A DNA stretch of 43,430 nt from positions 1-43,430 of the forward strand of contig NZ_JAJFNK010000042.1 of the NCBI RefSeq assembly GCF_021739485.1. Direction: 5' to 3'. A program made the translations under genes and the position numbers. Each line of letters opens with the position of its first letter. The stretch's first letter is position 1. The notes beneath the pieces were generated by a model. The model ran no database searches and had not been told where the DNA came from. It saw nothing but the letters and a program-made list of their open reading frames with translations. Shown here piece by piece: positions 29,416 through 38,064 of the stretch. The stretch is from Alicyclobacillus tolerans (GTDB lineage Bacteria > Bacillota > Bacilli > Alicyclobacillales > Alicyclobacillaceae).

Positions 29416-30855
29416 CTAAAGGTCTTCCACGCCAGGCTGCTGAAGTTCAGGCGGAATGGGAACTTTGTATTTATACGCCCGTTCGATCATGCGTTCGGAC
29501 AAGCCATGGAAAATGACTTGATTCGTGCTGTACTTCAGTTCAAACACCGGGCGCCATTCCACGCGATTCCCGTTCGACCCCATGACTTCCGCAATGGTCG
29601 TAATTTTGGGTTTTTTGGGGCTGTCTTCGCGATCTCCGTCTTTCTCCAATTCAATGGAGACGAGCTGTTGAAAACTGGTCGCAAACAAGTCCATTGCATA
29701 TTCTTCACTGGGACGTTCGGGTGCAGACCGGAGCATGTTGATGTAGACCTTAACCATCTTCTCTGGGCCGATCGCGTGAATCGTCGAGGAAAAGAGCCCG
29801 CTTGTCATCATCGCCACATCCGCGGCACGTATCGCGGCTTGTCCATCGCGCATTTCATTGACAATCGCGTTTTGGAAGTTCATCCGCTTGGAATCAAACA
29901 GGTTGCGGGCAATCGTAATTTCTCCCTTGTCCTCCCCATTGGCTTCCTGAGTGTACAGCCGGACATAAAACCCACCGCGCGCCTTGGCGTCGGGTGTATC
30001 TTCCAGGATGGCCGTCAATTCCGTTTGGGGAAGGGACTCAAGCATGGCGTTTTGCAGAGTGCTCTTGCCTGCGCCTGTGGGTCCGCCAATGAGAAACGAG
30101 TCTCGAATTTTCGGAATCAATTCCAGGTACGCCCTCATTCGTCGTGTAAACATGCCCGTTGCCATCAATTCATCCAGTGAAAATGGATGTCCAAACCGGC
30201 GAATCACGAGGATGGGTTCCCCTTGAAAGAGCACGTACTTTCCGTCGATCCAAGTACTGATCCCAATCGCCTTATCCCGGTAAATGATCCGCGACCCATC
30301 CGGGAAAATGGCGTTGACACTGGGAGCTGACAGATCCAAATGGAAGTCCGCCCCCAGTTTTCGTTCAACGTACCGGTGCAATTCCTCAATCGTTTTAAAA
30401 CGTATACGTTCGCCCTGGTCGTCTACAAACCAATGATTGATTCCGCCAACCCGGTATTGCACCCCGTACGTCCCGAACACCCATACATCCGTAATGTCCG
30501 GCCGGGACTCGTCCATGAGTGGCTGCAAGATGCCATGCCGGTACATTTGGGTGATGACCGCTTCAATCGCTTCTTTGGCGTTCACCGCGAGGCGTTCCAC
30601 TTCTCCTTGTTGAATCGCCTTCGCTAATCTCGCTCTCGTCTCGTCTTCGGATGGAGCGCTGCGCAGAAAGTCGAGGTCTTTACGATACAGATAGTCAATC
30701 AGAATATCTCGCTGCCGCTCCAGCAGGGGAATGTTTCTTTCTCCTTCCCCTCGGTAGTGCTGACGGATCTGTTCCGATCGATGAATCAAGGCGGCCAGAT
30801 CCGAAGTGCTGTTTTGCTGAATCTGCGCCAAGATCTCTTCCATGGACAAACTCAT
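29416..30855 (-). CDS. tadA: TadA/CpaF-type secretion ATPase
   Basis: A 479-aa hexameric ATPase of the VirB11/CpaF family that drives Tad pilus assembly. The Walker A GGPTGAGKST lies at ~257-266, the Asp box EDTPD at ~285-289, Walker B NEMRD at ~333-337 and the His box SSTIHA at ~356-361; an N-terminal domain of ~170 residues precedes. All catalytic motifs are intact. The ATG is preceded by the cpaB stop with a 4-nt overlap (30852-30855). It could act in pilus extension, retraction or both, as described for CpaF. Confidence 0.92.
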   Translation of the reverse strand: MSLSMEEILAQIQQNSTSDLAALIHRSEQIRQHYRGEGERNIPLLERQRDILIDYLYRKDLDFLRSAPSEDETRARLAKAIQQGEVERLAVNAKEAIEAVITQMYRHGILQPLMDESRPDITDVWVFGTYGVQYRVGGINHWFVDDQGERIRFKTIEELHRYVERKLGADFHLDLSAPSVNAIFPDGSRIIYRDKAIGISTWIDGKYVLFQGEPILVIRRFGHPFSLDELMATGMFTRRMRAYLELIPKIRDSFLIGGPTGAGKSTLQNAMLESLPQTELTAILEDTPDAKARGGFYVRLYTQEANGEDKGEITIARNLFDSKRMNFQNAIVNEMRDGQAAIRAADVAMMTSGLFSSTIHAIGPEKMVKVYINMLRSAPERPSEEYAMDLFATSFQQLVSIELEKDGDREDSPKKPKITTIAEVMGSNGNRVEWRPVFELKYSTNQVIFHGLSERMIERAYKYKVPIPPELQQPGVEDL

Positions 30856-31619
30856 TTCTTCGTCCCCTTTCCTCTCGGGTTGGAGGAAGCACTTTGTGTG
30901 ACGGAGTTTGAAAGTGCCCCATGCACTGGGTTGCCGGTGTTTTGGACAGGGGTCCCCGTCACAGAGGTTTGCGTCACTGTATAAGAACCGGCTGTCGTAT
31001 CAGTTGTCCCGCTTTGCGGAATCATCAAGATTTGCACATTGTGATTGCCAATGTTTTGTGCCATCGGCAAGTAGGTCGATTCGGGCAAGGTCATGATGAG
31101 CATTGGGTTCGAATTCTGGTTTTTCGGGGCCAACGGCGTTTGATACCCCGTGTTTTTAAGCACCAGCACATGATCCGCGTGAATCATGGTGCCGTTGGGT
31201 CCCGGCGTAATCAAATCCACGTAGGAATCCGGTGAGATGTACGATTCCATATCCCCGGGTTTATAGGGCAAAGGAAACGTCACATTGCCGGATTGGGTGA
31301 CAGAGTTCACCAGCCCCTGAAGGGTCGTATCCGAACTGAACATGCCTTTGCGAATTTGCGCATTGGGCAAAATCCCCACGGTCGTCCGATGACCGACAAT
31401 CGACGCTACGACATGCAGGGCATCCGATTGAACGGCACTCACCGGGATGGAACGCAAGGTGACTTCACTGGGTGTCACGAACGTAAAAGGAGGGATTTCT
31501 CGTGTCGCCACCCACACGGGTTCTGTACGTTCCGCCTGATACACCGTATATCCGCCGACCACCGCTGCACTGACCACCATCAATCCTGCGGCAATCCGAA
31601 GGTACTTGGCCGTTTTCAT
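30852..31619 (-). CDS. cpaB: CpaB/RcpC-like SAF-domain pilus assembly protein
   Basis: A 255-aa protein with an N-terminal signal anchor (~residues 7-25), an SAF domain (VATREIPPFTFVTPSEVTL, ~37-55) and a Flp-assembly-type region up to ~205, ending in a Ser/Thr/Asn-rich low-complexity tail. CpaB/RcpC proteins act outside the membrane, probably binding the cell wall in Gram-positives that lack a secretin. Overlaps at both ends (4 nt) place it firmly in the operon between the ParA-like gene and tadA. Confidence 0.82.
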   Translation of the reverse strand: MKTAKYLRIAAGLMVVSAAVVGGYTVYQAERTEPVWVATREIPPFTFVTPSEVTLRSIPVSAVQSDALHVVASIVGHRTTVGILPNAQIRKGMFSSDTTLQGLVNSVTQSGNVTFPLPYKPGDMESYISPDSYVDLITPGPNGTMIHADHVLVLKNTGYQTPLAPKNQNSNPMLIMTLPESTYLPMAQNIGNHNVQILMIPQSGTTDTTAGSYTVTQTSVTGTPVQNTGNPVHGALSNSVTQSASSNPRGKGTKK

Positions 31620-32923
31620 CCACTTTTCACCGCCTTTTTCCGGGGATTCTTTCGTCCCCCAAACAACCGTGTGAACAGACCGCCTTTTTGGGACGGTTCA
31701 TAGAGTGCCGGAAGATGGGTACTCGGACCTTCTTTGGCCGATTCGAACAACGGTAACATAGCTTTGGCGCACGGAGCGGAGGGGTGTTCCAACGCGATAG
31801 CTTTTTGCTGAATTCGGTATTGCTGGTACAGCGGGTCTTCCGGAATGAATAAAGCTTTGTCTACTCCCAGCTGACGTTTGACCACGTCCAGTTCAATCGC
31901 CTGATTTTTGCCGAAGTGTCCGCGGCCAATCACGACGGTCAAGCGTTCCTTGGTCATCCCTCCGACTAAGGGATTGGTGACAATTTCAATGGAGCGTTGA
32001 TACTCTTCATACTGAAACGGGTCGTACTGCCCAAATAACATGAGCTCGTCGGCCATGTGCATCATTTCCACGGTAGCCATATCCCAAAACGCCGGCATGT
32101 CAAACAAGATGAGATCGAAGTACGGTTCGGTTTGCTCCAATATCCATCGCAGCTGATGTTTGTAGATCATGTCGTCCCGAGACGGAGAGGTAATCATATA
32201 GAATCCATACGGTTGTTGCCGCTCCACGTTGTCAAAAACCGCGCGTTCGGTCATGGATGTACCCTGTTGTTGGTTCATGAGATTGCACCAATGTTCGGTC
32301 GTTAACCCCTGTTTCGCACCCGACATCCGTCCAAGCGGACCTTTGGGGTCGATGTCAATGACCAAGACTTTGTGCCCGTGTTTTACGGCGAAGGCCGCAT
32401 AGTTGAACGCCACCCCGCTTTTCCCAGCCCCGCCGCTGAAATTGCGCAGACTGACAAAACCGATGATTTTGGCGTGTCGTTTTGTGGATGAACGACCATT
32501 AGAGACGGACACCGGTAGGGGCAGAGCTGCCAGGGGCTGTGCCATTTCGGACTTTGCAGGCGCCGGTTCAATCGAGTGCGCAGACCTGTCAGGTTTTGCT
32601 TTCTCCTGTGAGTCGTCTTGCCCTGAAGAAGACCGTTCCTCCAGGTAGGCATCTAGTTTCGCGTCGGTGACCATGTCCTTGACCATGGGGAATTTGCGCC
32701 GCAGTGCAATCGTGACCCGTTCGGCCAAAAGGCAAACTGACAGGCCCCATTGCTCCATCAGTTCCCTGGCCGTTTCCGGCGAGAGGGATTCATCTATCAA
32801 CACAAGATCCGGCGTCAGTCCGACAAACTCATGAATGGTCTGCACGTGTTCGGGTTGATAACCTCTTAGGCGATGAAGGCGTTCTGAAGCTTTGTTGGAA
32901 TCATCAAATAGCACGAGCTTCAA
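31616..32923 (-). CDS. CpaE/TadZ-like ParA-family protein
   Basis: A 435-aa protein. A receiver-like N-terminal domain (~1-95, LVLFDD, LVLIDES) and a ~50-residue polar linker precede a MinD/ParA ATPase domain (from ~150). The P-loop reads SGGAGKSG (~163-170); the signature Lys of deviant Walker A (KGG) is Ser, while the second Lys is kept. VIDIDPKGPLGRMSG and ILFDMPAFWD follow. CpaE/TadZ proteins position the Tad apparatus at a cell pole. ATP binding is likely; dimerisation through the signature Lys would be altered. Confidence 0.8.
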   Translation of the reverse strand: MKLVLFDDSNKASERLHRLRGYQPEHVQTIHEFVGLTPDLVLIDESLSPETARELMEQWGLSVCLLAERVTIALRRKFPMVKDMVTDAKLDAYLEERSSSGQDDSQEKAKPDRSAHSIEPAPAKSEMAQPLAALPLPVSVSNGRSSTKRHAKIIGFVSLRNFSGGAGKSGVAFNYAAFAVKHGHKVLVIDIDPKGPLGRMSGAKQGLTTEHWCNLMNQQQGTSMTERAVFDNVERQQPYGFYMITSPSRDDMIYKHQLRWILEQTEPYFDLILFDMPAFWDMATVEMMHMADELMLFGQYDPFQYEEYQRSIEIVTNPLVGGMTKERLTVVIGRGHFGKNQAIELDVVKRQLGVDKALFIPEDPLYQQYRIQQKAIALEHPSAPCAKAMLPLFESAKEGPSTHLPALYEPSQKGGLFTRLFGGRKNPRKKAVKSG

Positions 32924-34019
32924 CGCGTTCCCCTCCTTTCACATGGGTTTGCAATCGTTCGATGGTCTCCGCCACCGCCAACGAATCGTGGATCACCGCT
33001 TGACCCTGAACAATCGCGACGCTCTGCTGCGCTTCATAAGGGATGAACACCAATGCCGCGTCGGGCCAGAACGCCTGGTACTCTTGTTCATCAATGGGAA
33101 GCTGCGTTGTCATTTGATTGACCACGACAACATCGGCCTCAATGCCTTCAAGGTATCGGCAGCGATGCACGTCACTCGTCGTCACCAGGACGCGGACCGT
33201 GCGCGTGGCGAACGCATGTTTCAGCGAGGCCAAATAATCTTGCAAGGACAAATCCAGCACCGTCGGGTCCCGCCAGGATGCGAGCTCTTCCGCCAAGCTC
33301 CGAAGAGGCACGGATTCTTCCCCAAAGGGATTCCGGGTGTACACTTGCACTCTCCCATGCTGAAAGGCCGGACGGACCGGGTTCGATAACGTGCTCTCAC
33401 TTTCTTTGTCCTCCGCCCCCAACCAAGTCGTCAGGCAGGGGCGCATGGAAGCTTCCACGTAATTCACGTTGCCGGATTCGGACATGGATACCGCCAGATT
33501 GAGCCCGACAAAGGTCGTTCCGGCGCCAGGTGCCCCGGATACGACGATGCACAGGCTATCGCCTTCGGATGCAGCATGTACAGGTTCCGCCGTTTCGGTC
33601 ACGGTTTCCTCAAGGGTCGTCACAGATTCTAAATCTCCCTCTGGGGACTCCGGCCACGCCGCTAGCTGCTCCGACAGCCATTGCTGTACCCCTTCTTCCG
33701 TCAAGACGTCCACAAGGTACGGTTGGACGTTCAGTCCGCGCAGATGTTGCTCAAATGCCGGGTCCTCTCTCGATACGCCAAGATACAACAAGAACAAGCC
33801 GGTCTGCGAAAGCTGCTCCAAATACCGTTGAATTTCCTCGTCGCTTTTGTTTCCAAACCGCTCGTCACTGAGAATGACCCGTTGCCCGACCAGCGCTTCG
33901 ACGTTTTGTTTGGCCAAGGCTTCGGCGCTTTTTACGACGAACGGGGTCTTCGGTTCCAAGGACTTCAACACATCCTCAAAGCCTTCGAGGCCGCTTAGGT
34001 CGTAAATCGTATGTTTCAT
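32904..34019 (-). CDS. second ParA/CpaE-like protein with degenerate P-loop
   Basis: A 371-aa protein with the same layout as its neighbour: an alpha/beta N-terminal domain (~1-125), a Glu/Thr-rich linker, then an ATPase-like domain starting IVVSGAPGAGTTFVGLNLA (~158-176). The P-loop Lys is replaced by Thr (GAPGAGTT), so ATP hydrolysis is unlikely. Start at the ATG at 34017-34019, overlapping the upstream stop; the frame is open to 34049. It may be a catalytically dead partner of the 31616 protein in a heterodimer. Confidence 0.7.
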   Translation of the reverse strand: MKHTIYDLSGLEGFEDVLKSLEPKTPFVVKSAEALAKQNVEALVGQRVILSDERFGNKSDEEIQRYLEQLSQTGLFLLYLGVSREDPAFEQHLRGLNVQPYLVDVLTEEGVQQWLSEQLAAWPESPEGDLESVTTLEETVTETAEPVHAASEGDSLCIVVSGAPGAGTTFVGLNLAVSMSESGNVNYVEASMRPCLTTWLGAEDKESESTLSNPVRPAFQHGRVQVYTRNPFGEESVPLRSLAEELASWRDPTVLDLSLQDYLASLKHAFATRTVRVLVTTSDVHRCRYLEGIEADVVVVNQMTTQLPIDEQEYQAFWPDAALVFIPYEAQQSVAIVQGQAVIHDSLAVAETIERLQTHVKGGERVEARAI

Positions 34020-34768
34020 TCCCAATCCCTCGCATTCGAAATGTTGCACACGTACAAATGACGCGCGCCTTCACTTTTCCCGCGGAACAAAAAGTACGCT
34101 TCCTCATCGTCCAGTTCTGTGACGTCCACATTCCCCAAATTGAATTTCTTCGTCCATTTCGGCAGTTCAATATCTGGCTCATCCTGGGCGAGGACCACGT
34201 GGGTCTGGAATCGGTCGAGGTCTTCCATTGGGTACGACTGAAAGTGTTCGGTAACCAGCCAAACGCCGTGGTCGTACATTTGAATTTTGAGCAGGGAACC
34301 CGCCAGTGCCCCTTTTTCCTCTTTGTCCAGGGCGCGAATGTTGCCTAAATGGACGACCGTGACATGATTCATGGAGGGATATTCCAATTTCAGGATGTTC
34401 ACCTCATCGAGGGTTTCCAGGAGGTCGCGCAGTCGCGGGGTACGGATGATGACCGGAGGGGTCATGTTCAGTACCGCATGGCGTTCGATGTTCGACCAGT
34501 TGCCGCCGAGCATGTGAGGCGCCCCCATTTCACTCATGGGACTAAGGTCGAGAATCAGGAATCGCCAGCCGAGACTCGAAAACATTTGAATCTGACGACG
34601 AATCCAGTCGGACTTGTGCCGGTTGGACTCAGGACCCAAAACAAACAGGTTCTCTCCTTTCGCGTGGCGATAATACAAATCGGGTTCTCCATAAACCGGA
34701 GTCATTGGGAAATCTTCGCGTGGCACGGAATTCAACACCTTTCGTCTTTTCTGTGAGAATCGTGCCAT
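34016..34768 (-). CDS. P-loop NTPase-like protein, 250 aa, function unknown
   Basis: Not assigned to a family. LFVLGPESNRHKSDWIRRQI (~41-60) resembles a degenerate Walker A (G..., then KS) and RFLILDLSP (~69-77) a Walker B-like strand, suggesting a HerA/VirD4-like or ParA-like NTPase core with impaired nucleotide binding. Later strands (VVHLGN, GVWLVTEHFQ) fit the same fold. Third of three consecutive NTPase-like genes at the head of the pilus operon, behind a terminator that separates it from the coupling-protein gene. Possibly an adaptor between the VirD4-like ATPase and the pilus. Confidence 0.55.
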   Translation of the reverse strand: MARFSQKRRKVLNSVPREDFPMTPVYGEPDLYYRHAKGENLFVLGPESNRHKSDWIRRQIQMFSSLGWRFLILDLSPMSEMGAPHMLGGNWSNIERHAVLNMTPPVIIRTPRLRDLLETLDEVNILKLEYPSMNHVTVVHLGNIRALDKEEKGALAGSLLKIQMYDHGVWLVTEHFQSYPMEDLDRFQTHVVLAQDEPDIELPKWTKKFNLGNVDVTELDDEEAYFLFRGKSEGARHLYVCNISNARDWE

Positions 34769-34807
34769 GTTTTCGGGCTCATTTTTGTTCCAATTTTGTG
34801 CGAGATC

Positions 34808-34833
34808 AAAAAAATAGGCCCGCGTGTGGGCCT
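34808..34833 (-). terminator. intrinsic terminator after the VirD4-like gene
   Basis: On the minus strand the stem GGCCC/GGGCC (34828-34832 with 34817-34821, 6-nt loop) is followed by TATTTTTTT (34808-34816). It lies 30-55 bp after the VirD4-like stop and 40 bp before the next gene. It would partly or fully separate expression of the transfer genes from the pilus genes, although no full promoter fits in the remaining gap. Confidence 0.75.
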
Positions 34834-34862
34834 TCGACTGAGGAAATACGCGATGTCGTGGG

Positions 34863-37577
34863 TCATACTAAATTCTTGGAGGGTTGATACGATATGCCCT
34901 TGGTTCCTTGACAGAGCGAACATTTGTAAAGGAGGGTCCCGTCTTTGAGAACGTGGGCATTCATTTCGTTGCCATCGTTGACGCAGTACATGACGGACGG
35001 CTCCGAAGAGGACTCTTGTTTTTCGACCGTGTCCGTATCCGATGAACCGGATTCCTGTTCTTTCTCCGCTTTCTTTTTGTTCCACAGGATTTTCAGGCGT
35101 TGCCGGCGCTGTTCTATCGTTTCATCCTCCGATGGACTTTCGTCGGAATCCGGCGTGGGAGAAGTCGTCTCTTGCGCGGTTGCATGGAAAAACTTTTCTC
35201 CGAATACGTCCTTCAAAAGTTTCGGTTCCACGTCCACCACGGACTCGTTCAGGTCCACTTTTTTCTTCGGTCCGTATACGTCTCGCCCAAAAGACAATCC
35301 CCATCGGTAGATGTACAGCGTCTGGTGTCCCCACGTAAGAATCGGCCACTTGACCTTAGCGACCAGCTCCTGGTTTGGATACACCGGAATGGGACGAATC
35401 GGTTTTTTCGGTTTGGGTGGATCCATCGATGCAGCGACTTTTCGGATCAAGGCTTTGTTTTCCTGCGGTTCATGGATGCGCATACGCAGTGGTTTTTGGC
35501 CTCGCCGATTCTTGACGCCAATGTAGATGACTTCGTTTTCCGTCAATTCGTAGCGAATGAAGTGCGGACTGAATCGTTCGACGAGTTCTTCCTGCTGACT
35601 TTTGGTCACCAGCGGTCCCCCGTCGTCTTTGCCGAGTCCCCCCATTCGAATTTGCCTTGCCGACTGACTTGTCCGAATCCGTTTGACCTTTCCGCACAGT
35701 TTTGAAACATCCATCGCATCCTCCGCACCCAGGTTCGAAAGATATACCCAGTGACGGGTGGACCCTTCCATGATTCGCAGGTATCCGCGTCCGACTTCTT
35801 CCATTTGCGCACGGGATTGCATTGCCATCACCATGCAGTGACAGTGTTTGCGGCCTTGCGTCCGAATCTCATTGATCGAGCGCGTAGCGTAAGACGGGTA
35901 TTCGTCCACATACGTGTACACGGGCGGTTTATCGTTGTCCTTGCCAGGGCGGTTGAGAACGGCTTGTTGAAGAAACACCAGCACCATGCGGCCAACCAGT
36001 TTTCCAATTTCCGTTTGCCCAGTGATGACAGACAACAATTCCCCGTTACGTCCGTGGGGTGCTTCCTTCTTCCACGCCTCCATGTGTTCACGCACGTATT
36101 TTTTGTACTTGAGCTTGGAGTTCCATTTTGAAAACCATCCTCCATGAGACGCAAACGGGTTTTCAACCTTGGGCGCAATCCATTCTTTGGGGTCAATCCA
36201 GGATTCAAAGGAGAAGTTGGGACGGTCTTTGACGTGGGGAACATCGGAGCCGAGCAGTTCCTGGACGTATTGGCTGGAGATGAGCACCCGGACCTTGCCG
36301 CGCAGACCCCGGATAATGTTTTTATACGCATCGGCGTTTTTCCCCGAAACATCACCGCCAAACTCGTTGATAATACTGGCTGCCGCCCGTTCCAACATCG
36401 TCCGCTCTGCTTGACTGAGTTTCGGCCAGACCACGTGCAATATCCAATTTGACCGCGCGTCCGGCAATGAGGCGTCCACCTGGTTGCGCGTCACGAGTTC
36501 GCTGACCAACTGAACGCGAGACGCCTCATAAAACAGTTCATCCATGCGAACCAGATAATTGTCATACCAACCAATCATGTCAATTTCGACTGGAATGCCT
36601 TTTGCATCAAACCCGTGGAGATACTTATACAATTGCAGCGAGTCCGTCGTGGCCTGCGCGGCCATCGTGTCAAAAAACGCGTCTCCCTTACCTTTATCTC
36701 CCGTTTGTTCGTTGAGGACAATGTTTACATTGCTGATGATGGCGTCAATGTCATTGCCGGATAACGGATTAAACCGTACATTGGTCTGTTTTCCATCGAC
36801 TTGTCCATCAATGATGTGGATTCGTCGCACGGTTAAGCCGAGACTTTCCGCATACTTCTCCACGGATGGTTCTGGTTGCGGAGAGACCCATACCAGGTTG
36901 GCCATCGTCCCTTGAGCCAAGGCTTCCAGGTCTTGAAAAATCATCGGTTTCATGGTCATGAACGTTTTACCTGAACCAATGGGACCGATAATGCCCATGT
37001 TCAAAAATCGGTCTTTGGCTTCAAGAATCACACGTTTTCCAGCCCCCTGACTGGCTTCCGGCAATCCCGGTTCTGCCTGCCCAATCCCCACGCCAAGCGT
37101 GACATTGGAAAAGGAATACACATCCCCCCGTCCTCCCCGGTAGATCGGGCGCGTAAAAAAACCCCACAACCGATTCAACACGTAACCTATGGAGTATCCG
37201 GAAGATTTCACCGCGCCAAAGAAAATCAATCCTGCGACGGCAAGAATCAGTAAGACAGCCATAGCCCCGGCATTGATTCCGTGCACCTGAAGCACTGGAA
37301 GTGCCAAAGGCTGATTTTTCCCGTTTAAAGTCGGCATCACAATCCAGCTGCTGTGTCCCTTGGATGAATGCAAGGCCTGATTGATGTACTGAGCCAAGGC
37401 AACCAGTCCGTATCCGACACTCCCCACCAAAACAAGCGCAAACAGGACACGGGCGGTTCGCCACAGGGAGGACAAGACCATCAAGATGAGCAGCACCAGC
37501 GCTAACAGCAACAGCGGGTGCTGTGCAATGGGAGCCAGCGACAACGAAAAATGCGGTACAGCCAGTTTGGGTGTCAA
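34863..37577 (-). CDS. VirD4/TraD-type coupling ATPase
   Basis: A 904-aa membrane ATPase. Helices at ~20-38, 43-63 and 103-122 anchor it. Walker A GPIGSGKT lies at 198-205, Walker B VDEYPS at 557-562 and AMQSRAQ at 585-591, followed by a TraG/TraD-type recognition-like stretch. The C-terminal ~80 residues are acidic and Ser-rich, ending in a small Cys cluster (YCVNDG...YKCSLC) that may bind zinc. VirD4 proteins recruit DNA-protein substrates to a transfer channel. Start is the TTG at 37575-37577 with AAGGAGAGG 7 nt upstream. It is longer than typical VirD4 (550-700 aa). No VirB4-like gene is near, so its partner may be the Tad machine. Confidence 0.85.
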   Translation of the reverse strand: MTPKLAVPHFSLSLAPIAQHPLLLLALVLLILMVLSSLWRTARVLFALVLVGSVGYGLVALAQYINQALHSSKGHSSWIVMPTLNGKNQPLALPVLQVHGINAGAMAVLLILAVAGLIFFGAVKSSGYSIGYVLNRLWGFFTRPIYRGGRGDVYSFSNVTLGVGIGQAEPGLPEASQGAGKRVILEAKDRFLNMGIIGPIGSGKTFMTMKPMIFQDLEALAQGTMANLVWVSPQPEPSVEKYAESLGLTVRRIHIIDGQVDGKQTNVRFNPLSGNDIDAIISNVNIVLNEQTGDKGKGDAFFDTMAAQATTDSLQLYKYLHGFDAKGIPVEIDMIGWYDNYLVRMDELFYEASRVQLVSELVTRNQVDASLPDARSNWILHVVWPKLSQAERTMLERAAASIINEFGGDVSGKNADAYKNIIRGLRGKVRVLISSQYVQELLGSDVPHVKDRPNFSFESWIDPKEWIAPKVENPFASHGGWFSKWNSKLKYKKYVREHMEAWKKEAPHGRNGELLSVITGQTEIGKLVGRMVLVFLQQAVLNRPGKDNDKPPVYTYVDEYPSYATRSINEIRTQGRKHCHCMVMAMQSRAQMEEVGRGYLRIMEGSTRHWVYLSNLGAEDAMDVSKLCGKVKRIRTSQSARQIRMGGLGKDDGGPLVTKSQQEELVERFSPHFIRYELTENEVIYIGVKNRRGQKPLRMRIHEPQENKALIRKVAASMDPPKPKKPIRPIPVYPNQELVAKVKWPILTWGHQTLYIYRWGLSFGRDVYGPKKKVDLNESVVDVEPKLLKDVFGEKFFHATAQETTSPTPDSDESPSEDETIEQRRQRLKILWNKKKAEKEQESGSSDTDTVEKQESSSEPSVMYCVNDGNEMNAHVLKDGTLLYKCSLCQGTKGISYQPSKNLV

Positions 37578-37593
37578 GGCTACACCTCTCCTT

Positions 37594-38064
37594 TCAATCC
37601 GGAAGGAACTCGCTGAGCAAAAGGTCCACCAGGTGTCGTTCGTCCAGGCGTTCCGTCACGGAACCATGTCCCAACACGCCCAACTGCAACTCCGTACTGC
37701 CCGGTGGTAAGAACAACACATATCGTCCAATGAGGTCCTCGTTTTTACGAAACAAACGGAGGGTGAACCGATCTCCGGGCTGTTTCGCTTCCTGTCCAAT
37801 GGGTCGAAACTCCAGTTCCCGTTCCCCAAATTGAACCTTGAATTGGGTGTTGTCCTGAACCACGTTCCACACCTTGGCGACAGACTGGGCTTGGTATTGA
37901 GATAGTTTGTGGACTAACGGTTGAAGCAGGGTCTGCACATGGGCATACAGTTGTTCACAAAGCGCCGGGAACTGCTGTGCGGCTAAAGCTTCCCATTCAT
38001 CTTGCTCCTGCTGTTCCTGTACCTGCGTTTCCACTTCATCAAATAGATTCTGCAGCGTCTTCAA
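37594..38064 (-). CDS. hypothetical protein of the transfer operon, 156 aa
   Basis: No family recognised. The N-terminal ~90 residues are helical and Gln/Glu-rich (EVETQVQEQQEQDEWEALAAQQF), probably a coiled coil; the C-terminal part is beta-rich (FKVQFGERELEFRP, RYVLFLPPGSTEL). The start is the TTG at 38062-38064, overlapping the helicase stop by 4 nt (TTGA), with AAAGGGGA upstream. It lies between the helicase and VirD4-like genes. It could be a dedicated accessory factor of either, but nothing in the sequence decides. Confidence 0.65.
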   Translation of the reverse strand: MKTLQNLFDEVETQVQEQQEQDEWEALAAQQFPALCEQLYAHVQTLLQPLVHKLSQYQAQSVAKVWNVVQDNTQFKVQFGERELEFRPIGQEAKQPGDRFTLRLFRKNEDLIGRYVLFLPPGSTELQLGVLGHGSVTERLDERHLVDLLLSEFLPD

